Below, in pieces: positions 22,642-31,461 of a DNA stretch of 34,363 nt. Below the pieces are notes generated by a model, which did not search any database, was not told the DNA's origin, and worked only from the letters and a program-made list of their open reading frames with translations. How positions within the stretch are numbered: the stretch's first letter is position 1; each line of letters begins with the position of its first letter. This DNA comes from an uncultured Lachnospiraceae bacterium (GTDB taxonomy: Bacteria > Bacillota > Clostridia > Lachnospirales > Lachnospiraceae), in assembly GCA_900549995.1 (NCBI GenBank), contig URQQ01000045.1:1-34363 (forward strand), read 5' to 3'. A program made the translations under genes and the position numbers.

Positions 22642-23850
22642 TTATAAACGCTGGTCTAAGGTCAGCCGGGGCAGCAATCCTCCTGCAAAGAAGTCTCCCA
22701 GACCGACAACCGTAGGGCTCTTAACAAAACTCAAATCCTTGCATGGAAGGCTGCATATGTCATCCCCTGCTTTCTCTTCAATCCTTCTGCTAAACAATAC
22801 ACCTTCCCTTATGTCAGCCATCCTGCCAGTTTCTTTATACTCGTTTCTGCCAAAATCATCTCCACACCGGAAACGTGTAGCCGCCATGGTAATGCCTCCT
22901 TCCAGGGCGTGTTTATATTTTCGGGCATCTTTTCCGTAAGTCAGGGCCCATGCGCTTGAGTGGACGAGAAGTGTCGGGATGCGTATCTTCTCATACACTT
23001 CTTTCACCGCCCCCAGTACCTCGTCCACATCGAGAATGTTAATTCTCCTCTGAATATATTCCTGAAGCTCATCTTCATTCATACTCAGAACATCCACCAC
23101 TTCCCGCAGAGCCTGATGTACGTAGATACGGAAATCTTTGCGGATGTAGCATCCATCCTCCATAACAACTATTGTCTTCTCAGGCAGCGTCTGAAGCAGG
23201 CTGCGTGTTCGCCTCATGCGGTCTTTAAGGACATCCTCCATAAGGATTTCGCTGAAGCAGGATAACAAAAATACCTCGGCATCCTGTATCATCGGCGCAT
23301 AATCTGCAGATATTTCTATGTTCAGACTATCAATATCTCTGGAAAACATCACCCGGTTCTCCCTGGGGGTGGTAAAGTCAATATCATTTGCACAAATGCA
23401 CACTCCGCCGGGATATGAGAGAATGACATGCGGATATATTTCTTCCCTTGCCTGTTTTACTCCCACCATGTAATGAATTTCTTTTGGCAGAAGCTCTTTC
23501 ATATACTTGTTGAAGCAGCAAAGCTGTATCGTGCTTTCATACCCGATTTTACTGATTGCAATCGCTGCACGTGTCGCTGTACCCCCAATGGTGACACGGT
23601 AATCAAATCGTTTTGCAAAGTCCAGACAGATCTGATTCGTATCAGGCACCAGCTCACCTCCCATTCCCTGTTTCATATGCCAAAGACATGCTATAAGAAG
23701 GCTGCGTTCAGAGTCAATCGGATTATCTCCGGATGTGATTTCTGCGTCCCGAACCCCAAACTCCCGGATCATCTGTTCCACTACTTGTGCGTCCCATGTC
23801 ATTTCAAAATCGACGCACGTATGAAACCCTAATGCTATCTTCTCTCCCAT
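22642..23850 (-). CDS. ADP-dependent phosphofructokinase/glucokinase family protein
   Basis: This 402-residue protein has the ribokinase-like fold features of the ADP-dependent PFK/glucokinase family. They are a glycine-rich GGTATRAAIAISKIG (89-103), a SMNEDEL motif (256-262) like the family's conserved N-E-x-E stretch, and GLGDFFAGG (383-391), whose Asp386 would be the catalytic base. These enzymes phosphorylate glucose or fructose-6-phosphate with ADP instead of ATP. They are best known from archaea and animals, so a bacterial version in a sugar operon is notable. It is somewhat shorter than the usual 450 residues. Family assignment is by eye. Alternatives are a divergent PfkB-type ATP kinase. 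It is placed between the importer permease and the aldolase, so it likely makes the substrate of the aldolase. The start at 23850 follows the permease stop by 37 bases. Confidence 0.65.
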   Translation of the reverse strand: MGEKIALGFHTCVDFEMTWDAQVVEQMIREFGVRDAEITSGDNPIDSERSLLIACLWHMKQGMGGELVPDTNQICLDFAKRFDYRVTIGGTATRAAIAISKIGYESTIQLCCFNKYMKELLPKEIHYMVGVKQAREEIYPHVILSYPGGVCICANDIDFTTPRENRVMFSRDIDSLNIEISADYAPMIQDAEVFLLSCFSEILMEDVLKDRMRRTRSLLQTLPEKTIVVMEDGCYIRKDFRIYVHQALREVVDVLSMNEDELQEYIQRRINILDVDEVLGAVKEVYEKIRIPTLLVHSSAWALTYGKDARKYKHALEGGITMAATRFRCGDDFGRNEYKETGRMADIREGVLFSRRIEEKAGDDICSLPCKDLSFVKSPTVVGLGDFFAGGLLPRLTLDQRL

Positions 23851-23887
23851 TTTCCCATTATTCCTTTCTGTCTTACTTTCAATTACA

Positions 23888-24724
23888 TTATCCCTTCACA
23901 GCTCCGGAAGACATTCCCGCTATAAAGTATTTCTGGAAGAATATAAATAAAATCAGCACCGGAAGAGAACCCAGAAAACTCATTGCCATCATCTGGCTCC
24001 AGTCGTACGTATGCTGTCCCATCAACATGTTAATTCCAATAGGAACCGTACGCATAGCTGTAGTCTGCGTAAGTGCCAGTGCAAACAGATACTCATTCCA
24101 GGCCTGCATAAATGTATACATTCCCACTGAGACAAGTCCCGGAAGGGATACCGGCACAAGGACCCTCCAGAGCGCCTTCATACGGGAACCTCCGTCAATC
24201 ATGACAGCCTCATCCAGATCCGTGGATATCGTATTGAAATATCCGGTAATCATCAGAATACAATATGGCAGTGTAAAGACCAGATATGTAAGGATCAATG
24301 CCCAATATGTATTAAACAGTTTCAACCCCACAATCAGGCTTAAGTATGGTATCAAAAGCACAATTGGAGGAATTGCCTGCACACTTACAATTAATGTATT
24401 AATCAGGCCCTTCAGTGGAAAGTCAAAACGGCTGAACGCATAAGCCGCCAGAATCCCGATGATCAGCGTCAGGACAACCACAACTGCTGATACAAAGTAA
24501 CTGTTTATAAAATACCGCACTTTTTCCGAATTCGTCAAAATCTCCATATAAGAACGCAGGCTGAAAGATTCATCAATAAATGAAGGCGGCCATGAAAATA
24601 TCTCTGTGTTAGATTTCAGAGATGATATAAACATCCACAAAACCGGGAATCCAGCGAAAGCTCCGCCCATGATGAGTAAAATACTCAAAATCACCTTCAC
24701 CGGCTTCTTGTAACTTCCTACCAT
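23888..24724 (-). CDS. Carbohydrate ABC transporter permease (MalG type)
   Basis: A 278-residue permease with six predicted membrane helices. It carries the cytoplasmic EAA loop DLDEAVMIDGGSRMKALWRV (169-188), the contact point for the ATPase, and ends with a helix-rich tail typical of MalG/CUT1 partners. I chose the ATG at 24724, two bases after the stop of the first permease, with GAGGGAAT upstream; the frame extends to 24781 but that would overlap the first permease by over 50 bases. No ATPase gene is present in the operon, so a shared MsmK-like ATPase encoded elsewhere probably energises it. Confidence 0.92.
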   Translation of the reverse strand: MVGSYKKPVKVILSILLIMGGAFAGFPVLWMFISSLKSNTEIFSWPPSFIDESFSLRSYMEILTNSEKVRYFINSYFVSAVVVVLTLIIGILAAYAFSRFDFPLKGLINTLIVSVQAIPPIVLLIPYLSLIVGLKLFNTYWALILTYLVFTLPYCILMITGYFNTISTDLDEAVMIDGGSRMKALWRVLVPVSLPGLVSVGMYTFMQAWNEYLFALALTQTTAMRTVPIGINMLMGQHTYDWSQMMAMSFLGSLPVLILFIFFQKYFIAGMSSGAVKG

Positions 24725-24726
24725 GT

Positions 24727-25623
24727 CTATTCCCTCGCTTTCTTTTGCTGCCTGACATAAAAAATAGCTGTAATCACGCATACAATCAGCAAAAGCACAG
24801 CCACTGCAGATGCAAGTCCATACTGACTGCTGTTAAATGCCAGCTTATATATATAGATGCTAAGAGTCTGCGTCGAATTGACCGGTCCTCCTCCTGTCAT
24901 CATCCAGATAACCGCAAAGGACTGAAGCGTCCAAACGAAGTCCAGCATTGCGATACTGATCAAAATAGGCTTAACCTGAGGAATGGTTATATGCCAGAAC
25001 GATTTCCACTTTGTCGCACCATCAAGCGCAGAACTTTCGTACAAATCCTCTGATATTCCCTGTAATCCAGCCAGAATACTAATCATATAAAATGGATAAC
25101 CACACCATATATTTACAAATGTAATCGTCGCAAGAGCAACGTTTTGATTACTCAGCCACTCCGTATCCTTTGTCGCCAAATTCAGGAGTGAAAGCAGATA
25201 ATCCACAATTCCCGCTGGCTGCAGCATCAGTTTCCACAGGATTGCAATAACCGAGGCTGTAAATACCCAGGGAAGAACATAGATAACCCTTGCAATTGTC
25301 TTTGTCCTCGTTTTAAAATACTTCGTATTAAGCAGAAGTGCAAAGCACATCCCAAGAACGATGTGTGCCGCCACACTCACAACAACAAACATAAATGTAA
25401 CCTTCACCGCACCTAAGAACTCACTGTCCGAAAGGATTTCCTTATAATTATCAAGTCCCACTAAAACAGGATCCGCCACCACAATCGCATTATTCTGAAA
25501 TGAATATTTCACAATCATGCAAATGGGAACGACCAGCAGGATCAGCATTAAGATCACTGTTGGAGACAGATATAAATATGGCGTAATCTGCTTTTTAAAT
25601 TTTAATCTGCTCTTATTTTTCAT
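24727..25623 (-). CDS. Carbohydrate ABC transporter permease (MalF type)
   Basis: A 298-residue permease with six hydrophobic segments, the first at 15-38 after a basic N-terminus (MKNKSRLKFKKQ). It carries the EAA loop YESSALDGATKWKSFWHITI (195-214). It belongs to the CUT1 sugar-uptake family and forms the membrane channel with the second permease. It follows the binding-protein gene after 171 bases that include a hairpin. Confidence 0.93.
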   Translation of the reverse strand: MKNKSRLKFKKQITPYLYLSPTVILMLILLVVPICMIVKYSFQNNAIVVADPVLVGLDNYKEILSDSEFLGAVKVTFMFVVVSVAAHIVLGMCFALLLNTKYFKTRTKTIARVIYVLPWVFTASVIAILWKLMLQPAGIVDYLLSLLNLATKDTEWLSNQNVALATITFVNIWCGYPFYMISILAGLQGISEDLYESSALDGATKWKSFWHITIPQVKPILISIAMLDFVWTLQSFAVIWMMTGGGPVNSTQTLSIYIYKLAFNSSQYGLASAVAVLLLIVCVITAIFYVRQQKKARE

Positions 25624-25659
25624 TCGCTTATCTCACTCCATCCATTCTCTACTGTAAGA

Positions 25660-25694
25660 GAAAATGGAGCCACAAGAACAATGACTCCATTTTC
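25660..25694. terminator. Intercistronic stem-loop after the binding-protein gene
   Basis: GAAAATGGAG pairs perfectly with CTCCATTTTC around a 15-base loop. There is no long T-run on the minus strand, so it probably works as a partial terminator or mRNA stabiliser, which keeps the binding protein more abundant than the permeases. Bases 25695-25794 show nothing else. Confidence 0.45.
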
Positions 25695-25794
25695 ACAACA
25701 CATCATAGCATTGCAGGTGCCGTAAGGTTAGCTTCTGACATTTCTGTCTCCTCCGGGTATCCTCCTTTGACTTGGATGTTGATTTTTCGTCTGC

Positions 25795-27105
25795 TTACTT
25801 GCTGTATACCTTATCAATATCTGTTTGTACATTCCCAAGGAAAGTGTCTTCATCCTGTTTGCCATCCATATACTGTACCAGCTCATTAATGTAATCTGTC
25901 ATGATTGCGTTTGCTTCTTTCATACCCGTAAATTCATTAATGGGATAACCAGCCTGATACATATCATAGATATCCTGGAAGACTTCATCTGCATCACTGT
26001 AATCCGGTTTCGCAAGTGTGCTGTTCGGAAATGCAGACTGCGTTACAGCCAGGTCTGCACAAATGGACCCGTCTTTGCCATCCTCCCCGCTCAAAAGATA
26101 TTCTATAAACTTCATCGCTTCTGCTTTATGTTCACTTTTTTCCGTTACACCAAGTGCCCAGCTGGCAACACACATTCCCTTATCTCCTGTGTAATCGTCC
26201 TTGATCGGGATCGGAGCTCCTGTGATATTCATATCTGGCGCCTCCTTGCGGTAAGAAGTGAGCAAGGCCGCAGAATTAATATGGAAAGCAATCTCGCCGC
26301 TGCAGAATTTGGAAGACATATCAGCCTCAGTAAGTGAGCTCATACCTGGATAAATATATCCCTTATCATTCAATCCTTTCATATACTCTGCAAATGCTTT
26401 CATATCCTCATTATCAGAAATATTGTAATTACCGTCCTCATCCTTGATCTTGATACCAGAAGCCCATGCAAATCCCATGTAAGAGTTCTGGATTCCAGAT
26501 GGGGATGTTGTATCCAGATTCAGTGCAAATGGATAGTATCCTGCATCTTTAATTTTCTGACATGCCGCCTCAAATTCGGACCAAGTCTTTGGAAGTTGTG
26601 CAACTCCTGCTTGATCAAGGATATCTTGGTTTGCATACATGGGATAAGCAAAGTTTACAACCGGAACCGCATATGTAGAACCATCTACCTGCCATTCGCT
26701 GTCAATAATATCCTGATCAAATCCATCATCATCCATCAACTTTGACTGATTTGTCAAAATACCCTGATCTGCAAAGTCATATACCCAGCTGCTGTCCACA
26801 CTGACAATATCCGCCACTGTCCCAGTAGTTGCCCCAGAGGTAATCTGCGTCTTTGTATCCGCAAATGGCGCACTCAGCAGTTCAATCTTTACGCCAGTCT
26901 TTTCTTCATATTTATCCACGATATCCTGTACGTAACCCTCCGGACATTCCACTGCCCACCATTGCTGCCATTTCAGTGTAACGTTCTTGTCATCATCGCC
27001 TTTCGATTCTCCTCCAGAACCGTTTCCGCAGGCAGCAAGCCCCATCACCATGGTTCCAGCCAATGCTACAGATATGCCCTTCTTCATCCATGTTCCTTTT
27101 TTCAT
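25795..27105 (-). CDS. Extracellular sugar-binding lipoprotein of an ABC transporter
   Basis: The protein has 436 residues. The N-terminus is a lipoprotein signal: basic MKKGTWMKKG, a hydrophobic stretch, and the lipobox GLAAC with Cys26, followed by a glycine/serine linker. The mature part is a CUT1-type solute-binding protein: an early VTLKWQQWWAVECPEG strand, a TGVKIELLSAPF hinge, and the late DYINELVQYMDGK end. It should capture a carbohydrate outside the membrane and deliver it to the two permeases. The ATG at 27105 has AAGGAGGAA upstream. It is the first gene of the sugar operon. Several tryptophans near residue 46-50 suit stacking against a sugar ring. The particular sugar cannot be read from sequence. 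Confidence 0.93.
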   Translation of the reverse strand: MKKGTWMKKGISVALAGTMVMGLAACGNGSGGESKGDDDKNVTLKWQQWWAVECPEGYVQDIVDKYEEKTGVKIELLSAPFADTKTQITSGATTGTVADIVSVDSSWVYDFADQGILTNQSKLMDDDGFDQDIIDSEWQVDGSTYAVPVVNFAYPMYANQDILDQAGVAQLPKTWSEFEAACQKIKDAGYYPFALNLDTTSPSGIQNSYMGFAWASGIKIKDEDGNYNISDNEDMKAFAEYMKGLNDKGYIYPGMSSLTEADMSSKFCSGEIAFHINSAALLTSYRKEAPDMNITGAPIPIKDDYTGDKGMCVASWALGVTEKSEHKAEAMKFIEYLLSGEDGKDGSICADLAVTQSAFPNSTLAKPDYSDADEVFQDIYDMYQAGYPINEFTGMKEANAIMTDYINELVQYMDGKQDEDTFLGNVQTDIDKVYSK

Positions 27106-27145
27106 ACTATTCCTCCTTTTCTTTCAGTTTTTCTGAAATTTTATA

Positions 27146-27166
27146 TCACAATCATATCAATTGTGA
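27146..27166. promoter_or_regulatory. Palindromic operator candidate over the -10 box of the sugar operon
   Basis: TCACAAT and ATTGTGA are perfect seven-base inverted arms with a seven-base spacer. The -10 box of the promoter lies inside, so binding would block transcription. The half-sites CACAAT/ATTGTG also occur upstream of iolA with a different spacing. Confidence 0.5.
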
Positions 27167-27179
27167 AATTAAATGTCAA
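27151..27179 (-). promoter_or_regulatory. Promoter of the sugar operon
   Basis: The minus strand has perfect TTGACA (27174-27179), a 17-base spacer and TATGAT (27151-27156), 45 bases before the binding-protein ATG. Confidence 0.75.
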
Positions 27180-27187
27180 TCTGTATT

Positions 27188-27207
27188 TGAAACAAAATTT
27201 CATTTCA
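27188..27207. promoter_or_regulatory. Second inverted repeat upstream of the -35 box
   Basis: TGAAACAAAATTTCATTTCA has outer arms TGAAA/TTTCA with A/T-rich filling, the kind of site some RpiR-family proteins bind. It lies directly upstream of the -35 box. Given the local A/T richness the match is only suggestive. Confidence 0.35.
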
Positions 27208-27326
27208 TCTTTTTTTATAAATATAGTTTCAAGTTTTTGTGCAATATTATTTCTTTGTGAAATGCCACCTGTTTTCTATGAACATTTTTATTAAAGGATT
27301 CTCCGACAGAAAAATTTTAATTTATT

Positions 27327-27375
27327 AAAAAAGCCAGACAGCAGTTCCCTTTCCGGGATCTGCTGCCTGGCTTTT
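27327..27375. terminator. Terminator of the iolCDB-alcohol dehydrogenase operon
   Basis: AAAAAAGCCAGACAGCAG pairs with CTGCTGCCTGGCTTTT with one mismatch around an 15-base loop. T-runs occur on both strands, and on the minus strand it ends the operon about 60 bases after the dehydrogenase stop. Confidence 0.85.
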
Positions 27376-27432
27376 GTGAAATTACCATTTAACAATTTAA
27401 AACGGAGGCTTCGTAAACTCAAACCTTATTTA

Positions 27433-28584
27433 TTACCAGAGGTTTCTGTAAATTTGTTTTACATCTTCTTCTGTAATCTCTTTCTGTGTATTCTGCGGAC
27501 TTCCGCTTTCCATGGCATCATGTGCCATTTTGTCAATCACTTCAAAGAATTTCTCTTTGTCAATTCCAAACTCTTCTAACGAAGGAGTTTCCAGTTCTCT
27601 GCAGATTGCATCAACTGCTTTCAGGAATTTCTGGCTTGCTGTCTCATCAGAATCTGTCTCCTGTGCGACATTGATCGCTCTTCCAAGGTCAGCAAATCGT
27701 CCCATCGCGCCATCCAGCACAAAGCTTAAGCATTCTTTCAGAAGCATTGCGTTAGACAGACCGTGTGCCACGTGGAATAACGCACCGATCGGACGGCTCA
27801 TTCCGTGTACAATCGTTACAGATGCATTGTTAAATGCAATTCCTGCTTCTAAAGCTGCAACTGCCATCTGCTCTCTTGCCTCTACATTCTCTCCCTCGCT
27901 GAATGCGATAGGAAGGTATTTGAAAATTCTTTTGACTGCTGATAATGCAAAGCTGTCAGAAAGAGACTGTGCTTTTCTGGATGTATAAGCTTCGATTGCA
28001 TGCGTCAGCGCGTCAAGACCTGTCGCCGCCGTAATTTTCGGAGGTGCTGTCATTGTAAACTGAGGATCGATGATTGCAAGATCCGGCATCAGTGACTCTC
28101 CTTTTAAAAGCATCTTTACATTATTTTTTGTGTCTGTAATGATTGTGAACTGTGTTGCCTCTGATCCAGTTCCGGCTGTTGTCGGAATTGCTGCAAGCGG
28201 AGGGATTGCACCGGCAATTACTTTTCCCATATAATCAGAGATTTCTCCGCCGTTGCCAGCTAACGCGCCGATTGCTTTCATGGAATCGATCGGGCTTCCG
28301 CCGCCAAGCGCAACAAGGAAATCACATCCTTCTTCCTTATACATTTTCAGTCCGGCTTCAATCATTGTATCTGTCGGCTCTCCTGCAATATCTGCGTAGA
28401 TGGCATATGCAATCCCCTGATTTTTCAGAGCTTCTTCTACCTTTGCGGCATTTCCAAGATCGATCATTACTTTATCTGTAACTATTAAGGCTTTTTTGCC
28501 CATTTCTTTTAATTTACCCTCAGCAAGTGTCAGTGCGCCTGCACCTGTCACAATCTGCCCGGGTACGATAAATTCTCTTGCCAT
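27433..28584 (-). CDS. Iron-containing alcohol dehydrogenase
   Basis: The protein has 383 residues, the full length of a group III (Fe-ADH) enzyme. The nucleotide-binding GGGSPID lies at 94-100 and TTAGTGSEAT at 135-144. The metal ligands are Asp191, His195 (DALTHAIEAY), His260 (VHGMSRPIG) and His274 (HVAHGLSNAM). These enzymes reduce an aldehyde or oxidise an alcohol with NAD(P)H. It lies 28 bases after iolB in the same operon and has AAAGGAG upstream. In that setting a likely substrate is malonate semialdehyde (to 3-hydroxypropionate) or another short aldehyde from inositol breakdown; this is inference. It is not one of the classical iol genes. Confidence 0.93.
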   Translation of the reverse strand: MAREFIVPGQIVTGAGALTLAEGKLKEMGKKALIVTDKVMIDLGNAAKVEEALKNQGIAYAIYADIAGEPTDTMIEAGLKMYKEEGCDFLVALGGGSPIDSMKAIGALAGNGGEISDYMGKVIAGAIPPLAAIPTTAGTGSEATQFTIITDTKNNVKMLLKGESLMPDLAIIDPQFTMTAPPKITAATGLDALTHAIEAYTSRKAQSLSDSFALSAVKRIFKYLPIAFSEGENVEAREQMAVAALEAGIAFNNASVTIVHGMSRPIGALFHVAHGLSNAMLLKECLSFVLDGAMGRFADLGRAINVAQETDSDETASQKFLKAVDAICRELETPSLEEFGIDKEKFFEVIDKMAHDAMESGSPQNTQKEITEEDVKQIYRNLW

Positions 28585-28612
28585 AATTCTTCTCCTTTAT
28601 CTCAACACCTGA

Positions 28613-29410
28613 TTAAAATTCAGCATTATGAAGCCATGTATATCTCTCATCTTCACAGCGGTCTGTCTGAAGCCATGGATTACCGTCGAGATGGCGGATC
28701 ATCCAGCATGTATACATCTGATATCCCGGTGCCACTGCCTGTGGATGAAGGTCACCTCCCGGAATTGCAGAAAAGCTTCCGTCTGTACTCTTGAATACCT
28801 GGTCGCCCACAAAGCTTGCGCCAAATCCTTCCGGACGGTCAAACAAGAAGTAATATGTCTCTGGCTGCGGATGTCTGTGAGGCAGATAGCCTGACCAGTT
28901 TCCTCTGTCATTTAACACTTCACCGAGCACCATATTGGATGCCGGCTGAATGTCATGATCAAAGATTGTATTGACTCTTCGGTTGGCAACATCACCGAAT
29001 TTATGGTGGCTGGAACCAGCATATGCCCATGGAGCATCCTCCGGCTGATAAAGTTTGCTTGCGAATGTGCGGTCATTCTTTGTGCACTGTACAAGAATCT
29101 CTGTATCATCTCTCGTTGCCTGAATGGTCATTTCCACACCTGTACTTACATGCAGGCACCAAGGTCCTTCGGTAAATACATCTTTGCGGCTTGCTATCTT
29201 TTTCTCGCCTTCCCAGTTATAGATCACTGCACCTTTTAAAAGAAGAACGGCCGTCTCTTCACCGTCTTTCTTAAAGGTACGTGTCTCGCCGGTTCCCATT
29301 TTATATACACGGATATCCATCAGCATTGCCTGATATTCGTTATCGTATGTCGTTAATATTTTTTCACCATTTTCATCATATTTTGGATAACCAAATACTT
29401 TTGCTTCCAT
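28613..29410 (-). CDS. iolB: 5-deoxy-glucuronate isomerase IolB
   Basis: The protein has 265 residues from the ATG at 29410, which has GGGAGGAAT upstream. The frame extends to 29599, but those 63 extra residues overlap iolD and have a basic, non-conserved sequence. IolB converts 5-deoxy-D-glucuronate to 2-deoxy-5-keto-D-gluconate. The metal-binding cupin motif YLPHRHPQPETYYFLF (176-191, His178, His180, Glu184) and the later GGDLHPQAVAPGYQMY (His222) with a W-rich end are characteristic. It lies 89 bases after iolD, upstream of the alcohol dehydrogenase. Confidence 0.94.
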   Translation of the reverse strand: MEAKVFGYPKYDENGEKILTTYDNEYQAMLMDIRVYKMGTGETRTFKKDGEETAVLLLKGAVIYNWEGEKKIASRKDVFTEGPWCLHVSTGVEMTIQATRDDTEILVQCTKNDRTFASKLYQPEDAPWAYAGSSHHKFGDVANRRVNTIFDHDIQPASNMVLGEVLNDRGNWSGYLPHRHPQPETYYFLFDRPEGFGASFVGDQVFKSTDGSFSAIPGGDLHPQAVAPGYQMYTCWMIRHLDGNPWLQTDRCEDERYTWLHNAEF

Positions 29411-29499
29411 TTCTTGATTCCTCCCTGGATCTGTCTGCCGGTTATACTGGCTGCCCCCGTTTTTTCGGAAGTTCAGCCAGTCAATATATTCCAAAACGC

Positions 29500-31431
29500 T
29501 TAATACAGTCTTGCTTCGTGTCTTCCTTCCATCACGCCTTCGCATGCTTCCCTGACGCTGTCTTTCTCTGATGTCGTTGCAATTCCGACGTTCCACCATG
29601 AGTTGTACCCGTCCGTCATTGTCTTTGGGATGACTTTCAGATCAATCAGAACTGAATTCTCCTGCTTCTTGGCATCTTCCAGTGCTGCTTCCAACTCTTC
29701 AATCGTCTTGACTGTATATGATTTCAGCCCATATCCTTCTGCCACTTTGGCATAGCTTACAGGAATCAGATCCCCACATGGTTTATTGCCTTCTCTGTAG
29801 CGGAATTCTGTTGCAAGGCTTCCGATTCCGTGGTTCATCTGAAGGTTGTTGATACATCCAAATCCACAGTTGTCAAATACAAGAATGTTGATTTTCTGTC
29901 TCTCCTGCATTGCAGTCATGATCTCACTGTGCAGCATCTGGAAAGAAGAATCTCCTACAACTGTGTATACTTCATTATCAGGCTCTGCCATTTTCACGCC
30001 AAGTGCTGCTGCAACTTCATATCCCATACAGGAATATCCATACTCTGCATGGTAACCGCCGCGTTTGTCTGTTGTCCAGATTCTCTGCATACAGCTTGGA
30101 AGGCTTCCGCCTGCTGTGATGATCGTGGCATCTTCATCGATCACTCTTCTGATTGCACAAAGTGCTGCTGTCTGAGTGATACGGCCGTCTGTCAGTTCCA
30201 CAAATTCAGGAATTGTGCGGAGGTCTCTTGCCTTGATCATCGGCTCAAATCCTTCTTCTGTGTATCTGTAATTTGAAAGACGTTCCATTTCCTGATCCCA
30301 TTTTGCCTTCTCAGCTTCGATCTCGCCGTTGTAGGAAGACTGGTATCCTGCAGCCCTTAACTTCTCAGACAACGCTTCGACTGTCACTTTCGCGTCACCG
30401 ATTGCTTTGACCGCATCCATTTTATAACCATGGAATTTATTGTTATTGATTGTAACGAATTTTACATCCGGATTTTTATACTGGCGTTTGGAGCCTGTTG
30501 TAAAGTCTGAAAGTCTGCTTCCGATTGCAATGACAACGTCTGCTTCATTTGCAATGTCATTGGCTGCACTTGTACCTGTCACACCGATTCCGCCTAAGCA
30601 GTATGGATGGCTTGATTTACATGCGCTCTTTCCAGCCTGGCTCTCGCCGAACGGAATTTTAAATTCTTCACAGAATTTTTCTACTGTCTCGCCTGCTTCT
30701 GAATATTTCACACCGCCGCCTACGACTACGAGTGGTTTTTTTGCATTTTTAATAACCTCTGCAATGTCATTGATTTCCTCTTCCACTGCGACTGGTCTTG
30801 TAATTCTGTGTACTCTCTTCTCGAAGAAATAATCCGGATAATCAAAAGATTCCCCTTCTACATCCTGGCAGAGTCCGATGCATACAGCACCAGTTTCCGA
30901 TGGATCTGTCAGCACTCTCATCGCATTGATCATTGCTGTCATGATCTGCTCCGGGCGCACAATTCTGTCCCAGTATTTGCAGACTGGCTTAAATGCATCG
31001 TTGGTTGTGATGGATAAGCTTGAGCTCTGCTCTAACTGCTGAAGTACCGGGTCCGGCTGTCTGGATGCAAATGTATCTGCCGGAAATACAAGTAACGGAA
31101 TGTTATTCACTGTTGCGGTTGCACATGCGGTTACCATGTTGGCTGCTCCAGGTCCTACGGAAGATGCACATGGAATGATCTTTCTTCTGTTGTTCTGTTT
31201 TGCAAATGCGGTTGCCACGTGGCACATCCCCTGCTCATTTCTTCCCTGGTATACTTTTAACTGTCCGGGATTTGTATCCAGCGCTTCTCCAAGTCCTACT
31301 GCGATACCGTGTCCGAAAATTGTAAAGAAGCCTTCTACGAATTTACTCTCCACCCCGTCAAACTCTACATACTGCTGATCCAGAAATTTTACCAATGCCT
31401 GAGCAACGGTCATTCTTGTTGTCTTTGCCAT
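29500..31431 (-). CDS. iolD: 3D-(3,5/4)-trihydroxycyclohexane-1,2-dione hydrolase IolD
   Basis: The protein has 643 residues, the usual length. IolD is a thiamine diphosphate enzyme that opens the six-carbon ring of the diketo-inositol intermediate to 5-deoxy-glucuronate. Visible parts are the N-terminal Pyr domain with the activating Glu in FVEGFFTIFGHG, and a central domain with VVVGGGVKYSEAGETV. The C-terminal PP domain has VVGDSSFQMLHSEIMTAMQE, the GD...N region that binds thiamine diphosphate and Mg. The start at 31431 is preferred because AAAGGAG is about ten bases upstream, while the in-frame ATG at 31440 is only one base from it. It follows iolC by 30 bases. Confidence 0.96.
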   Translation of the reverse strand: MAKTTRMTVAQALVKFLDQQYVEFDGVESKFVEGFFTIFGHGIAVGLGEALDTNPGQLKVYQGRNEQGMCHVATAFAKQNNRRKIIPCASSVGPGAANMVTACATATVNNIPLLVFPADTFASRQPDPVLQQLEQSSSLSITTNDAFKPVCKYWDRIVRPEQIMTAMINAMRVLTDPSETGAVCIGLCQDVEGESFDYPDYFFEKRVHRITRPVAVEEEINDIAEVIKNAKKPLVVVGGGVKYSEAGETVEKFCEEFKIPFGESQAGKSACKSSHPYCLGGIGVTGTSAANDIANEADVVIAIGSRLSDFTTGSKRQYKNPDVKFVTINNNKFHGYKMDAVKAIGDAKVTVEALSEKLRAAGYQSSYNGEIEAEKAKWDQEMERLSNYRYTEEGFEPMIKARDLRTIPEFVELTDGRITQTAALCAIRRVIDEDATIITAGGSLPSCMQRIWTTDKRGGYHAEYGYSCMGYEVAAALGVKMAEPDNEVYTVVGDSSFQMLHSEIMTAMQERQKINILVFDNCGFGCINNLQMNHGIGSLATEFRYREGNKPCGDLIPVSYAKVAEGYGLKSYTVKTIEELEAALEDAKKQENSVLIDLKVIPKTMTDGYNSWWNVGIATTSEKDSVREACEGVMEGRHEARLY

Positions 31432-31461
31432 GATTTTCATTCTCCTTTCGAATTCCCCGAT

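Larger units (their letters stand above)
27106..27432. other. Intergenic region between the sugar operon and the alcohol dehydrogenase gene
   Basis: This 327-base gap contains the sugar operon promoter with two inverted repeats (27146-27207) and the terminator of the iol operon (27327-27375). Nothing else convincing is seen; bases 27208-27326 are A/T-rich. Confidence 0.6.

Noticed and set aside
23787..24443. Plus-strand 218-codon frame across kinase and permease genes
   Set aside because: Antisense to two real genes and crosses their boundary; not conserved-looking.
29411..29599. Longer iolB with a 63-residue N-terminal extension
   Set aside because: It would overlap iolD by 100 bases, has basic non-conserved sequence, and the ATG at 29410 has a strong ribosome site.
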